From the NCBI RefSeq assembly GCF_005771675.1, contig NZ_VAJM01000002.1, positions 310,001 to 374,000 of the forward strand: DNA of 64,000 nt, in the 5' to 3' direction. Origin of the DNA: Hymenobacter jeollabukensis. GTDB taxonomy: Bacteria; Bacteroidota; Bacteroidia; Cytophagales; Hymenobacteraceae. Positions 36,806-45,117 of this stretch are shown here, in pieces. The notes beneath the pieces were generated by a model. It searched no databases and was not told where the DNA came from. It was given only the letters and a program-made list of their open reading frames with translations. The stretch's first letter is position 1; each line of letters opens with the position of its first letter. The translations under genes and the position numbers were made by a program.

Positions 36806-37753
36806 TTAACCGCGGCCGACGGGTGCCGGCTCGCTGATGTTGGTGTCCGAAATGATGTAGAGCGGGCGTTGGCGTACGTTGGCGCTCAGGCGGGCCAGGT
36901 ACTCGCCGATGATGCCCACGGCAATCAGCTGCACGCCCCCCAAAAACAGGATGCTTACCATCAGCGAAGCCCAGCCCGGCTGGTAGTTGCGGGTGACGAA
37001 CCGCTCGAACAAGGTATACAGCAGCACCAGGAAGGCAATGCCCGTAGCGCCAAAGCCCATGAGCGTGGCCGCCTTCAGCGGCACGTCGCTGAAGGCGGTG
37101 ATGCCGTCCAGCGCCAGCTTGATCATCTTGCGATAAGTGTAGCCGGTTTCGCCGCCGGCGCGCTGGGCGCGGTCGTACTCCACGTAGGTCTGCCGGTAGC
37201 CGATCCACGAAATCTGCCCGCGCAGAAACTTGTTCTGCTCCGGCATCTGCTTGAGCGCCTGCACCACCTTGCGCGAAATGATGCGAAAGTCGCCCGTGTC
37301 GACGGGGATGGAGACATTGGTGATTTTGGCCAGGATGCGGTAGAACATCTTGGCCGTGAACAGCTTCATGGCACTTTCGCCCTCGCGGCGGCGACGTTTG
37401 GCGTACACCACCTCGTAGCCCTCGCGCATCTTGCGGTAGAGCTCCGGAATCAGCTCCGGCGGGTCCTGCAGGTCGGCATCGATGATGGCCACGGCCTGGC
37501 CCTGCGAGAGGTCGAGGCCGGCCGTTACGGCAATCTGGTGGCCGAAGTTGCGGCTGAAGTTGATGTAGCGCACGTCCGGGTGCCGCGCGGCCAGGTCCAG
37601 AATCAGCGGCAGGGAGCTGTCGCGTGAGCCGTCGTTGATAAAAATGAACTCACACTGGATGCCCATGGGGTCGATGACCCCGCGCAGGCGCTGGTAGAGC
37701 GTCGAAATGTTGGCTTCCTCGTTGTAGATGGGAATGATGACGGAGAGGTCCAC
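36806..37753 (-). CDS. Family 2 glycosyltransferase, DPM/GtrB-like
   Basis: A 315-residue enzyme with an N-terminal GT-A domain (VIIPIYNEEANI; INDGSRDSS; metal site DADLQDPPE with Asp92 and Asp94; SRNFGHQIAVTAGLD) and two C-terminal membrane helices (about 228-250 and 262-285). This is the layout of GtrB/ArnC-type polyprenyl-phosphate sugar transferases. It would make undecaprenyl-phosphate-hexose on the cytoplasmic face for GT-C enzymes acting outside. The 12-base gap to the DUF2079 gene supports an operon. Confidence 0.92.
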   Translation of the reverse strand: MDLSVIIPIYNEEANISTLYQRLRGVIDPMGIQCEFIFINDGSRDSSLPLILDLAARHPDVRYINFSRNFGHQIAVTAGLDLSQGQAVAIIDADLQDPPELIPELYRKMREGYEVVYAKRRRREGESAMKLFTAKMFYRILAKITNVSIPVDTGDFRIISRKVVQALKQMPEQNKFLRGQISWIGYRQTYVEYDRAQRAGGETGYTYRKMIKLALDGITAFSDVPLKAATLMGFGATGIAFLVLLYTLFERFVTRNYQPGWASLMVSILFLGGVQLIAVGIIGEYLARLSANVRQRPLYIISDTNISEPAPVGRG

Positions 37754-37805
37754 GGGTGGCGAAGAAGTTAGGTCAAGAATGGAGCAGCAAGCAACGCAGG
37801 ATGCT

Positions 37806-40280
37806 TCAACGGGCGGAGTTCAGCGGGAAATTATTTTTCAACCAGACCGCCCCGTGATGATGAAAGACGTCGGTGCCGGCCGGGCGAATCAGCAGCTCGT
37901 CGGCGGCTAGGTCGGGGTTGTCGACAAGCAGTTGCAAGCGGCGCGTATCGGGCCGCACGTGCACGGGTACTGCCACCCGAACCCAGCCATGATAAATATC
38001 AGTGCTAAGCGCATTATTGACGTAGGTGTGTTCCTGTTGTTGGCCCTGGCCATCGAAGGTCTTGGCCTGGAAGTTTCCGAGGCCATGCGCCCGGGTAGCC
38101 TGGATCCAGATGGAAGCTTCGTACCGGCCGGTGTCGGCGGGTGCAGCTCCTTCGTAAACGGTCGTAAAGAAGCTGTCGTAGGGCCGGCCGGCGGCTACCA
38201 GCGCACCCCGACCAAAAAGCCCCGGGTTGGCTGGCAGGCTGTCGAACGATTGATATAGGGCGGTGCCGCTACCATTGAGCCACAACAGGCTATCGGCAGA
38301 ACGGCGCATGCTGCCTTTGGCAGCGGCTAGTTGGCGCAGGGCCCGGGCCGGTTCGCTGCTTACCAAGCTGTCGGCCGGCAATTCGTAGAGGTTGGCCACC
38401 CAGCCTTCCCCCAGCAGCTTGGCGCGCTGCAACAGGCTCTGTTCGTTGGGCGTCAGCCAGGCACCACGTAGCACCAACAACAGAAACGGCTTGCGCGAAG
38501 GTAGCTGAGCGGCTAGTGAGCGGGGCAACAGCGGATTGGCCAGGAGCTGAGCCAGGTTCAGCGTTTCCCCTACCGACGTACGCGTCATCATCACGGCCGC
38601 CTGGGGTAGGCCCGTATTCATCATGACCCGACTGCTTTGCCGCAGGACTTCGCCGTGCGCTTCGATAGCCAGTTTATCGGTGCCTACGCAGTACCAAGGC
38701 AGCGGCAGGACTGCCTGAAAATCAGTCGGCTGCCGGCCAAAGTAATTCAGCAGGCGCAGGTATTCATCGGCTGTATATTCCCGGGCAGTAGTTTGTTGGG
38801 CTAGGGTGTCGCGCACCGGGCGCACGTTTTCCCACGCCTCGGAGGTCCATATCAGCCCCGACAAAGCCAGCAAAGCGGCCCCGGCCCAGGTGTGGTGCCG
38901 CCAAGCCAGGCAGCGGTACAGCTGGTATAGGTAGTACACCGCGTAAACGGTGTACACGTAATAAAACAGCCATGCCATGCGGCCCAGGGCCCGGAATTGC
39001 TTGACCGGGCCGATAAGTAAGGCTTCGCCACCGGGTAGAATAAAGGGAAAAGACATAGCTAGCAGCAACGCCAAAACACCCGCTACCAACGCAGTGCGCA
39101 AGGGGCGGGGTAGCATGGGGCGCCGCAACTGTTGCCACTGGCCGCGCATCAGGCGCTGGCCAAAACGCCACATCGAGAACAGCAGCACCAGCACCCCGGG
39201 AATGCCTACGTAGGCAAAGCCTTCCCAGGGACCTAATTTCCAGTCGTGGATGGCGGCTATTTGGTTGTGCCAGAAGCCCTGGGAGGGCAGAAATATACTG
39301 CTCGGCCGGGAGGTATAAACAAACGTACCGTACGGATTCAGGGGGCGGTCCGCCACGTGGTCCGTAAGCGCCAGCCAAATGCGGAATGCTCCTAGTGGTA
39401 CTACGGCACCTATGAGCAGCGGTAGCAGCCGGGCGCGAACCGTGCGCAGCGGGTCCTGCAACAGCAGGGCCAGCGCGCTGCCACCGGCCAGTACACCGCT
39501 TATCAATAAAAAATAAGTGTGCATCAGGGCGGCCCCAACGGCCACCAGCACGTACGCCAGCGGCCAGCGCCACTGTCTCGGCTGTTCCAGCATGCGCATC
39601 AGCCCGTACCAGAGCGCCGGCACTACCAGCGGCGCAAACAGGCTCGGATGGGTAGTGAGGCGCCCTTGCTGGGGCGAAAGGTATACCAGCACCAAAGCCG
39701 CCGGAATGGCCACCCAGGCCGGCAGCCCCAAGCGGCGGAGCACCGCAAAAAGCACAAGCGGCGCCCCGATCAGCGTCAGCAGCAGGGCCAGGTTCATGCC
39801 CGCAATGATGGCGGCGGGGCTCATCGGCACAAGCAGATAAATGCCCCGCAGCAGCAAGGCCACCAGCGGAATCAGGTCGTAATAATTGATATGCTCCCCG
39901 TAGGGATAAAGCATGGCATTACTGTAGTTGCCCCCGCCGTGCTGCACGTAGTACACCAGGCTGTATACCGTCTTAATAGCGTCTCCATTGACATTGACCA
40001 CGCGGGTATTGATGGGCAGCAACGGCGTATAGCATAGGCACGCAACAAGCGCAGACAGCAGAAGGGTGATGCCGTGAGGCAACCAGCGCCGATAGGGGGA
40101 GGGAGTCGCTAGCAACAAAAGAAGACGGGCAAGTAGGTAAACGGATGTTGGACGCAGGCTCGAAACGTGCGAAGATAAGGACCAGTAGGGTACGTTCTTG
40201 CGGAGCGGATGCAGAACAGGTAGTCGGGGAACCAGTGTGCCGGCAGGTCCAGAAGTTGCTGGCGGGCTCCCGGCTGGCAA
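37806..40280 (-). CDS. GT-C-like membrane protein (YPxG family, member 3) with C-terminal jelly-roll-like domain
   Basis: Up to 824 residues. About eleven hydrophobic segments follow a first external loop with GDAIKTVYSLVYY and MLYPYGEHINYYD, the same YPxG motif as 30498 and 33396. The soluble part contains AVLPLPWYCVGTDKL, also shared. Unlike its paralogs it continues for about 150 residues (YQSFDSLPANPGLFG ... GRYEASIWIQATR ... LLVDNPDLAADELLI) with the strand pattern of the small lipoproteins at 40358-48823. The start is uncertain: the frame opens with TTG at 40280 and has no ATG before the first helix. GC content looks lower than its neighbours. Confidence 0.72.
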   Translation of the reverse strand: MPAGSPPATSGPAGTLVPRLPVLHPLRKNVPYWSLSSHVSSLRPTSVYLLARLLLLLATPSPYRRWLPHGITLLLSALVACLCYTPLLPINTRVVNVNGDAIKTVYSLVYYVQHGGGNYSNAMLYPYGEHINYYDLIPLVALLLRGIYLLVPMSPAAIIAGMNLALLLTLIGAPLVLFAVLRRLGLPAWVAIPAALVLVYLSPQQGRLTTHPSLFAPLVVPALWYGLMRMLEQPRQWRWPLAYVLVAVGAALMHTYFLLISGVLAGGSALALLLQDPLRTVRARLLPLLIGAVVPLGAFRIWLALTDHVADRPLNPYGTFVYTSRPSSIFLPSQGFWHNQIAAIHDWKLGPWEGFAYVGIPGVLVLLFSMWRFGQRLMRGQWQQLRRPMLPRPLRTALVAGVLALLLAMSFPFILPGGEALLIGPVKQFRALGRMAWLFYYVYTVYAVYYLYQLYRCLAWRHHTWAGAALLALSGLIWTSEAWENVRPVRDTLAQQTTAREYTADEYLRLLNYFGRQPTDFQAVLPLPWYCVGTDKLAIEAHGEVLRQSSRVMMNTGLPQAAVMMTRTSVGETLNLAQLLANPLLPRSLAAQLPSRKPFLLLVLRGAWLTPNEQSLLQRAKLLGEGWVANLYELPADSLVSSEPARALRQLAAAKGSMRRSADSLLWLNGSGTALYQSFDSLPANPGLFGRGALVAAGRPYDSFFTTVYEGAAPADTGRYEASIWIQATRAHGLGNFQAKTFDGQGQQQEHTYVNNALSTDIYHGWVRVAVPVHVRPDTRRLQLLVDNPDLAADELLIRPAGTDVFHHHGAVWLKNNFPLNSAR

Positions 40281-40315
40281 GGGATTAGAACCGCGGTTTA
40301 TGAAGATTCGCTCCC

Positions 40316-40323
40316 TATATTTG
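40316..40323 (+). promoter_or_regulatory. Candidate -7 element (TATATTTG) for the 40358 lipoprotein
   Basis: A perfect TAnnTTTG, 34 bases before the ATG. The same TATATTTGCTG string precedes the related lipoprotein gene at 48263. The TTTA at 40297 is a poorly spaced -33 candidate. Confidence 0.4.
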
Positions 40324-40357
40324 CTGGCTTCTAGAGCCCTTCGTTGTACTCCTGCCC

Positions 40358-40897
40358 ATGCGTTTTTCGATTCTTAGCGCTGGTCTGCTCTTGTTCTCGG
40401 CTGCCTGTTCTTCGGATGGGGCTACGGGTAAAGTTGGTGACCACAGCACGCTGATAAACACTGGTTTCGATGATATGGCTGGCTGGGTGCCAGCTACGCC
40501 TTCGCTGACCAAAGAACGGGCCCGGTCGGGCCTGTATTCCATCAAGACGGACAAGGACATCGAGTATAGCCTCACCTACCGGCAACTGCTCGCGGACGTG
40601 GTGTCGTCGAAGCCCCGCAAGCTTCGTCTGACGGGGTGGGTCAACACCTCCGGACCCGATGCCGACGCCATTTTGTCGTTGCAAATCCTGAGTTCCAAGG
40701 ACGGGTCTACGGTATTTAACGAAGGCGTGAACGTGAAAGAGCAGGTCAAAAAGCCCGGCAGCTGGCAACAAGTAAGCCACGAGTTCGTCCTGCCAGAAAA
40801 GGCAATATCGACCGACGAACTGCGGGTGTTCTTGTGGCGCGCCGGCAGCGGCGCGCCCGTCTACCTTGACGATGTCGAACTGCAGCTTGTCGAATAA
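40358..40897 (+). CDS. Small lipoprotein, jelly-roll-like family (member 1)
   Basis: A 179-residue protein. The signal MRFSILSAGLLLFSAAC places the lipidated Cys at 17. The mature domain, about 160 residues, has the family pattern: GFDDMAGWVPATPS, RARSGLYSIKTDKDIEYSL, RLTGWVNT, WQQVSHEFVLPEKAISTDEL, FLWRAGSGAPVYLDDVELQ. This is the strand order expected for a carbohydrate-binding-type beta-sandwich (inference). Three paralogs lie within 8 kb. It is divergent from the GT-C gene at 37806 and upstream of the GT-C gene at 41074. No catalytic residues are apparent. Confidence 0.8.
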   Translation: MRFSILSAGLLLFSAACSSDGATGKVGDHSTLINTGFDDMAGWVPATPSLTKERARSGLYSIKTDKDIEYSLTYRQLLADVVSSKPRKLRLTGWVNTSGPDADAILSLQILSSKDGSTVFNEGVNVKEQVKKPGSWQQVSHEFVLPEKAISTDELRVFLWRAGSGAPVYLDDVELQLVE

Positions 40898-41073
40898 TCC
40901 GGCTTGAGGCCGCGCACCGGATTTGCAGCACCACCAAGTGCTAAGGTCTGCAGGCCCTAACGCGGTACAATACGCCTTTACAGCCCGCGCTGACCAAATG
41001 CAGCTTAAGGGCCTGGATTTGCGGGCTAGATTACTGGGCTGGCGCCGGGATGAACTCTTAGAACATCACTTAC

Positions 41074-42621
41074 ATGTCTTTTTTCTCGTCGGCCAACCGT
41101 CAGCTAAAGACGCACCCTTACCACATCGGAGCAGCCGTATTTTTCGTGGCGTTGGGGGCTTTTTTCTACTGGCCCTTTATTACGGCTATGCCCTCCGGGA
41201 TGCATTCCTGGGCACAGGGCGACCGGTTGGCGCTGGCTATCAATTTCTACGACTACGGCTTCGACTTCTGGCATCCCCGCACTTCGTCGCTCGTTTCTAT
41301 TGGCGGCATTACCGGGGTAGAATTCCCAATCCAAGCTTATTTGGCGGCTCTGATAGGGGGCGTTTTTGGTCGGGATGCTATCAACCCCGCGTTTCGTTTG
41401 CTGGACATTGCCTGCGCGCTGGTCGGATTTTTCTATTTGTTTCGGCTGGTGTTCGAGCGCACCGGGCACTTTGTGGCCGCGTTGCTACCGGCATGTTTCC
41501 TGCTGGGCTCACCCGTCGTGGGCTTTTACTCCGGTAACTACCTGCCCGATCCGGCCAGTCTGGCGCTGAGCTTTGTCGGATACTACTACTGGCTGCGTTT
41601 TATAGAGCACCGCTTGTTCCGCGACATGCTAGTGGCCTTGGCAGTGCTGACGTTAGCGGCCCTCATCAAAACCACCACGGCCCTGTTTCTGGCGGCGGTG
41701 TTGGGCCTCACGTTGGTCTGGGGATTTTTCGAGCCGCCGCTGATGAACGGCCGGCAACGGCGGTGGTTCGTGGGCTTGGCGGCGGTAAGCGTCGGCCTGA
41801 TTGTGGGGTACTTCCTGCATAATCAGGCCCTGAATACCTACTACCAGTCGTGGCAATTCCTGGCCCAGCTCATGCCCATTAAAGACGACGATTCGCTGCA
41901 CACCGTTACTCGGGCCGTCCGAGGCTGGATGTGGCGGGAATACGGCACCGTGACGCAGTACCGGATGTTACTGGCCAGTGCCGCGCTGCTGTTCGTATTT
42001 GCGCGTACCAACCTGCGCCGGTTCTTACCGCTGGTGCTGCTGCTACTGCCCGCCCTGGCTATCGGCTACACCTTCTTTTGGATGATGGGGGAGCAGTTGC
42101 CCATACACGACTACTACGTTATTGCGTCGTTTGTGCCCGCCGCGCTGCTGCTGCTGCTGCTGGCCCTGCTGAACTTGGGCCGGTTTGGCGGATGGTTTCG
42201 CTGGGTGAGCAGCGTGGGATTGGCGGTGTTATGCTTTGTGCTGCTGCGCGACGGCTACAAGCACCTGCACCAGCGCATGGAAGACGACACCTACGCTTGG
42301 CTGCAAGAAGGCGGGGCGCGGCTGGATGAATCCGGGGTGCCGAAGAAGGCTATGGTGCTCATTCTGGGAACCGAGGTCATCAATACGCCCCTGGTGTACG
42401 CCGACCGGCGTGGGCGCACCCTCAGCGCCGTGCCCGCCGACGCAACCCCGCAGTACCTGACCGAGCTGATGGCGCGGGACAGCCTTGAATACGTGCTCAT
42501 GCCCCAGGATTTCTACACCGGTATGGTGCAGCACCACACCACCCTGCCAACGGCTTTTGCGCCGGTTATGCAGCAGCCGTTTGTCGTATTGCGTCGCCTT
42601 GATATGCGTCAGCCGTGGTAA
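41074..42621 (+). CDS. GT-C/ArnT-like polytopic glycosyltransferase
   Basis: A 515-residue membrane protein with about eleven hydrophobic segments. The first external loop has GMHSWAQGDRLALAINFYDYG and GITGVEFPIQAY, matching the HSW and G-x-FP motifs of the 25871 protein, so the two are paralogs. GNYLPDPASLAL is a second ArnT-like loop. The likely role is periplasmic sugar transfer from a polyprenyl carrier. Lipoprotein genes flank it on both sides (40358 upstream; 42654 downstream, whose frame can overlap the stop here), implying a functional unit. Confidence 0.8.
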   Translation: MSFFSSANRQLKTHPYHIGAAVFFVALGAFFYWPFITAMPSGMHSWAQGDRLALAINFYDYGFDFWHPRTSSLVSIGGITGVEFPIQAYLAALIGGVFGRDAINPAFRLLDIACALVGFFYLFRLVFERTGHFVAALLPACFLLGSPVVGFYSGNYLPDPASLALSFVGYYYWLRFIEHRLFRDMLVALAVLTLAALIKTTTALFLAAVLGLTLVWGFFEPPLMNGRQRRWFVGLAAVSVGLIVGYFLHNQALNTYYQSWQFLAQLMPIKDDDSLHTVTRAVRGWMWREYGTVTQYRMLLASAALLFVFARTNLRRFLPLVLLLLPALAIGYTFFWMMGEQLPIHDYYVIASFVPAALLLLLLALLNLGRFGGWFRWVSSVGLAVLCFVLLRDGYKHLHQRMEDDTYAWLQEGGARLDESGVPKKAMVLILGTEVINTPLVYADRRGRTLSAVPADATPQYLTELMARDSLEYVLMPQDFYTGMVQHHTTLPTAFAPVMQQPFVVLRRLDMRQPW

Positions 42622-42653
42622 AAGCGCTCATCATTCACAACAACTGGCGGACC

Positions 42654-43208
42654 ATGTCCCGGGGCTGTTTGTTTATTCTGCTGGGGTTAGGGCTAATGTC
42701 CGCTCTGCCGGGCTGTCGGCCGCGCGACGGGCGGGAGGATGTTCGGGAACGGTTGGTCATGCAATGCAATTTCGAGTCGATGACCAGCCTGCAGCCCGAT
42801 TCTCTGCTACCCACGCTTACCCAGCGCCGGGCCCATTCCGGGCGCTTCGCTATCCGCGTAGATTCTGCCCACGAGTATTCTATGAAATACAGCGTGCGGT
42901 TGGGGCAGGTTTTCCCTCTACGCGTGCGCAAGCTCCACATCAGTGCCTGGGCCTGGGTGCCGCGATTCGAAGACGACGCGGCACTGATAACGGCAGTATC
43001 GGCCCCAAACGAGCCCGACCGCACGGTTCTTTACCGCGCTTACCCGCTGGCCGATGCCGGTCCGTACGAAAAGTGGAAGCCTTTGGACTTCTACATCGAC
43101 ATGCCGTTTGAGGCGGGCTACAACAGCCAGTTGACCCTTTACATGTGGCGCAGGCAGGCCCAGCAGCCCGTGTATCTCGACGATTTGCGGATAACCGAAA
43201 TTCGGTGA
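42654..43208 (+). CDS. Small lipoprotein, jelly-roll-like family (member 2)
   Basis: A 184-residue protein from the ATG at 42654, which gives the signal MSRGCLFILLGLGLMSALPGC (Cys21). A GTG at 42615 in the same frame overlaps the upstream stop but adds a non-signal leader. Family motifs: CNFESMTSLQ, RRAHSGRFAIRVDSAHEYS, HISAWAWVP, LTLYMWRRQAQQPVYLDDLRIT. It follows the GT-C gene at 41074 with essentially no gap, so they are cotranscribed. Confidence 0.78.
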   Translation: MSRGCLFILLGLGLMSALPGCRPRDGREDVRERLVMQCNFESMTSLQPDSLLPTLTQRRAHSGRFAIRVDSAHEYSMKYSVRLGQVFPLRVRKLHISAWAWVPRFEDDAALITAVSAPNEPDRTVLYRAYPLADAGPYEKWKPLDFYIDMPFEAGYNSQLTLYMWRRQAQQPVYLDDLRITEIR

Positions 43209-43309
43209 TGGGTTGCGCTTTGGCTGGCGGTAATTTCAAGTGAAGCCTGTTGACCAGAATTCACGGCAAATCGTGCTGCGAAAGACAACGCCTTAATACT
43301 TTTTTTACC

Positions 43310-43317
43310 TAGTTTTG
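43310..43317 (+). promoter_or_regulatory. Candidate -7 element (TAGTTTTG) for the 43348 lipoprotein
   Basis: Matches TAnnTTTG and lies 30 bases before the ATG, in an AT-rich stretch with a T run. The -33 element is not clear. Confidence 0.35.
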
Positions 43318-43347
43318 GGCTTTCAAAAGCTTCTGTTTCGCTGATTT

Positions 43348-43884
43348 ATGAAAAAAGTGCTTTACGCACTCACCGCTCTGTGCATGGTATCCTGCGGTGA
43401 TAAGACGGGTACCGAATCGCCCAACCGGCTGGCCGGAAACGATTTTGAAGCTATGGAAGGCTGGGTCAACGACCCCAGCGTTCTGGCTTCGTTAACTACG
43501 GCCAAAGCGCATTCCGGCCGTTATGCAGTGAAAGTAGACCCAAGCGTGGAGTACAGCACCGGCTACAACAACCTGCTCGGCAAACTCAGCCCCACCAAGC
43601 TTACCGCGTTTAAAGTCCGTGCGTGGGTGTTCTTGGCAAAGGCCAATACTCCGGTGAAAATGGTAATTGGTATTGCTAATCCCACCACCAACAAGCAGCT
43701 GTTGTGGGAAGGCGTTGACCTAGGCCCTGCCGCCAAAGCTGCTAACAAGTGGGTGGAAATTGAGAAAACCATCACCCTGCCGGCAGAGGCGACTTCCACT
43801 GACCGCTTAAGCATCTATATGTGGCGCACCCCCGCGGCGGAAACCGCTTACATCGACGACATGGTTATCGAAAAAGCGGAGTAA
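43348..43884 (+). CDS. Small lipoprotein, jelly-roll-like family (member 3)
   Basis: A 178-residue protein with the signal MKKVLYALTALCMVSC (Cys16). Family motifs are complete: NDFEAMEGWVNDPS, KAHSGRYAVKVDPSVEYSTGY, FKVRAWVFLA, KWVEIEKTITLPAEATSTD, LSIYMWRTPAAETAYIDDMVI. It is the closest match to a family consensus among the four. It has its own promoter-like element and a very strong terminator (43907-43959), so it may be expressed independently of 41074-43208. Confidence 0.8.
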   Translation: MKKVLYALTALCMVSCGDKTGTESPNRLAGNDFEAMEGWVNDPSVLASLTTAKAHSGRYAVKVDPSVEYSTGYNNLLGKLSPTKLTAFKVRAWVFLAKANTPVKMVIGIANPTTNKQLLWEGVDLGPAAKAANKWVEIEKTITLPAEATSTDRLSIYMWRTPAAETAYIDDMVIEKAE

Positions 43885-43906
43885 GTCTGATTTCATGGCA
43901 ACGCAT

Positions 43907-43959
43907 CTAAGCAGCCGCCGCTTGGTCCCGGGTTTTCGGGCCAAGCGGCGGCTGCTTAG
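43907..43959 (+). terminator. Long hairpin terminator
   Basis: CTAAGCAGCCGCCGCTTGG (43907-43925) pairs with CCAAGCGGCGGCTGCTTAG (43941-43959); the inner CCC/GGG also pair after one bulged base. Confidence 0.75.
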
Positions 43960-44116
43960 TTGATTGGCCAGCCAGAACGGTGCCGACAACACCGACTCGG
44001 GTGCTTTACTGCCGGTAAGGCTACCGGACGGAAACCCTTAGCGGTGCTGGATAAGCTGAGGAAACGAAACGACAACCGGTCGACTGAGGCCGAGGCCGTG
44101 CTGGCCGCGGCTTAAC

Positions 44117-44908
44117 CTACAGGCTGCTGGTGCGCCCGCCGTCCACCGGCACGTTGATGCCGTTGATGTAGCTGGCTAGCGGCGAAGCCAGAAACGCAAT
44201 GGCCGCCGCCACTTCTTCGGCTTCCCCGAAGCGCCCGGCCGGAATCAGCCGCTGCATCTGGGCCTCCAGCTCTTGCACGGGTGTGCCGGTGCTGGCCGAA
44301 CGCGCCGCCAGCAGGCTGTGGTGGCGCTGGGTGAGCGTGGCCCCGGGCAGCACGTTATTGACGGTAATGCCCGAGGGACCCAGCTCGTTAGCCAGGGTTT
44401 TGGCCCAGCTGGCCACCGCCCCGCGCGTGGTGTTCGACACCCCGAGGTTGGGCAGCGGCTGCTTCACCGAGGTGCTGATGACGTTGATGATGCGCCCGTA
44501 GCCGGCGGCTTTCATGCCTGGCACCAGGGCCTGGGCCAGCAGGTGGTTGCAGACGACGTGTTGCTCAAACGCCGCCCGCAGGTCGTCGACGGAGGCGGCC
44601 AGCAGCGGGCCGCCCGCCGGGCCGCCGGTGTTGTTGACCAGAATGTGGGTGGCCGGGTTCTTGGCTACGTATTCGGCCAGGCGCTCGGCCAGCTCGGCGG
44701 GGCGGCTGAAGTCGGCCACCAGGTAGTCGTGCTGCTGGCCGTGCTCGGCGGGCAGGGCGGCGGCTACTTCGCGCAGGGCGTCTTCGTTGCGGGCAATGAG
44801 GGTGACGTGGGCGCCGCGGGCGGCCAGCGCCTCGGCGGCGGCCCGCCCGATGCCCTGGGTGCTGCCGCACACCACGGCGCGGCGGTCGGTGAGTTGGTCG
44901 GTAAGCAT
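44117..44908 (-). CDS. SDR-family oxidoreductase with atypical active site
   Basis: A 263-residue short-chain dehydrogenase fold. NAD(P) motif GSTQGIG at residues 15-21, NNTGG at 92-96, and the catalytic-region Ser145 (NVISTS). Where YxxxK is expected (about 158-162) the sequence reads SNTTR, so the classical Tyr and Lys are absent. The ATG at 44908 gives the family N-terminus; the open frame beyond it is the intergenic repeat region. It is divergent from the 3-hydroxyanthranilate dioxygenase gene. A role in the kynurenine route is possible by context but no step requires it. Confidence 0.85.
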   Translation of the reverse strand: MLTDQLTDRRAVVCGSTQGIGRAAAEALAARGAHVTLIARNEDALREVAAALPAEHGQQHDYLVADFSRPAELAERLAEYVAKNPATHILVNNTGGPAGGPLLAASVDDLRAAFEQHVVCNHLLAQALVPGMKAAGYGRIINVISTSVKQPLPNLGVSNTTRGAVASWAKTLANELGPSGITVNNVLPGATLTQRHHSLLAARSASTGTPVQELEAQMQRLIPAGRFGEAEEVAAAIAFLASPLASYINGINVPVDGGRTSSL

Positions 44909-44924
44909 GGCCGCAAGGTAGCTA

Positions 44925-45112
44925 GGTGACAGGTAACACGTGACACGTGACAGGTAACGGGGAAGCCGCGCAGAAGCGGCTGAACTTCGGCCCGGGTACT
45001 GAAAATCCGGTGGTTCCGGTGGCAGTTTATAACTTGTCCCCGGGCACGCGTTACGTGTCACCCCAAACCCATCCACCCACCACGTGCCGCTCGGCACGTG
45101 TTACCCGTCACC
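44925..45112. repeat. Inverted and direct repeats between divergent genes
   Basis: GTGACAGGTAAC occurs directly at 44926-44937 and 44947-44958. GGTGACAGGTAACACGTG (44925-44942) is the reverse complement of 45095-45112 with one mismatch, and CGCGTTACGTGTCACCCC (45047-45064) is a further copy. CACGTGCC/GGCACGTG (45081-45100) forms a hairpin just before the dioxygenase start. The whole interval between the SDR and dioxygenase genes is built from these words. It could be an operator region or a degenerate repeat. Confidence 0.65.
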
Positions 45113-45117
45113 CCAAT

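Noticed and set aside
35453-37627. 724-codon plus frame opposite the DUF2079 and GT2 genes
   Set aside because: It spans two well-supported minus-strand genes and their junction. The composition is that of antisense of GC-rich coding DNA.
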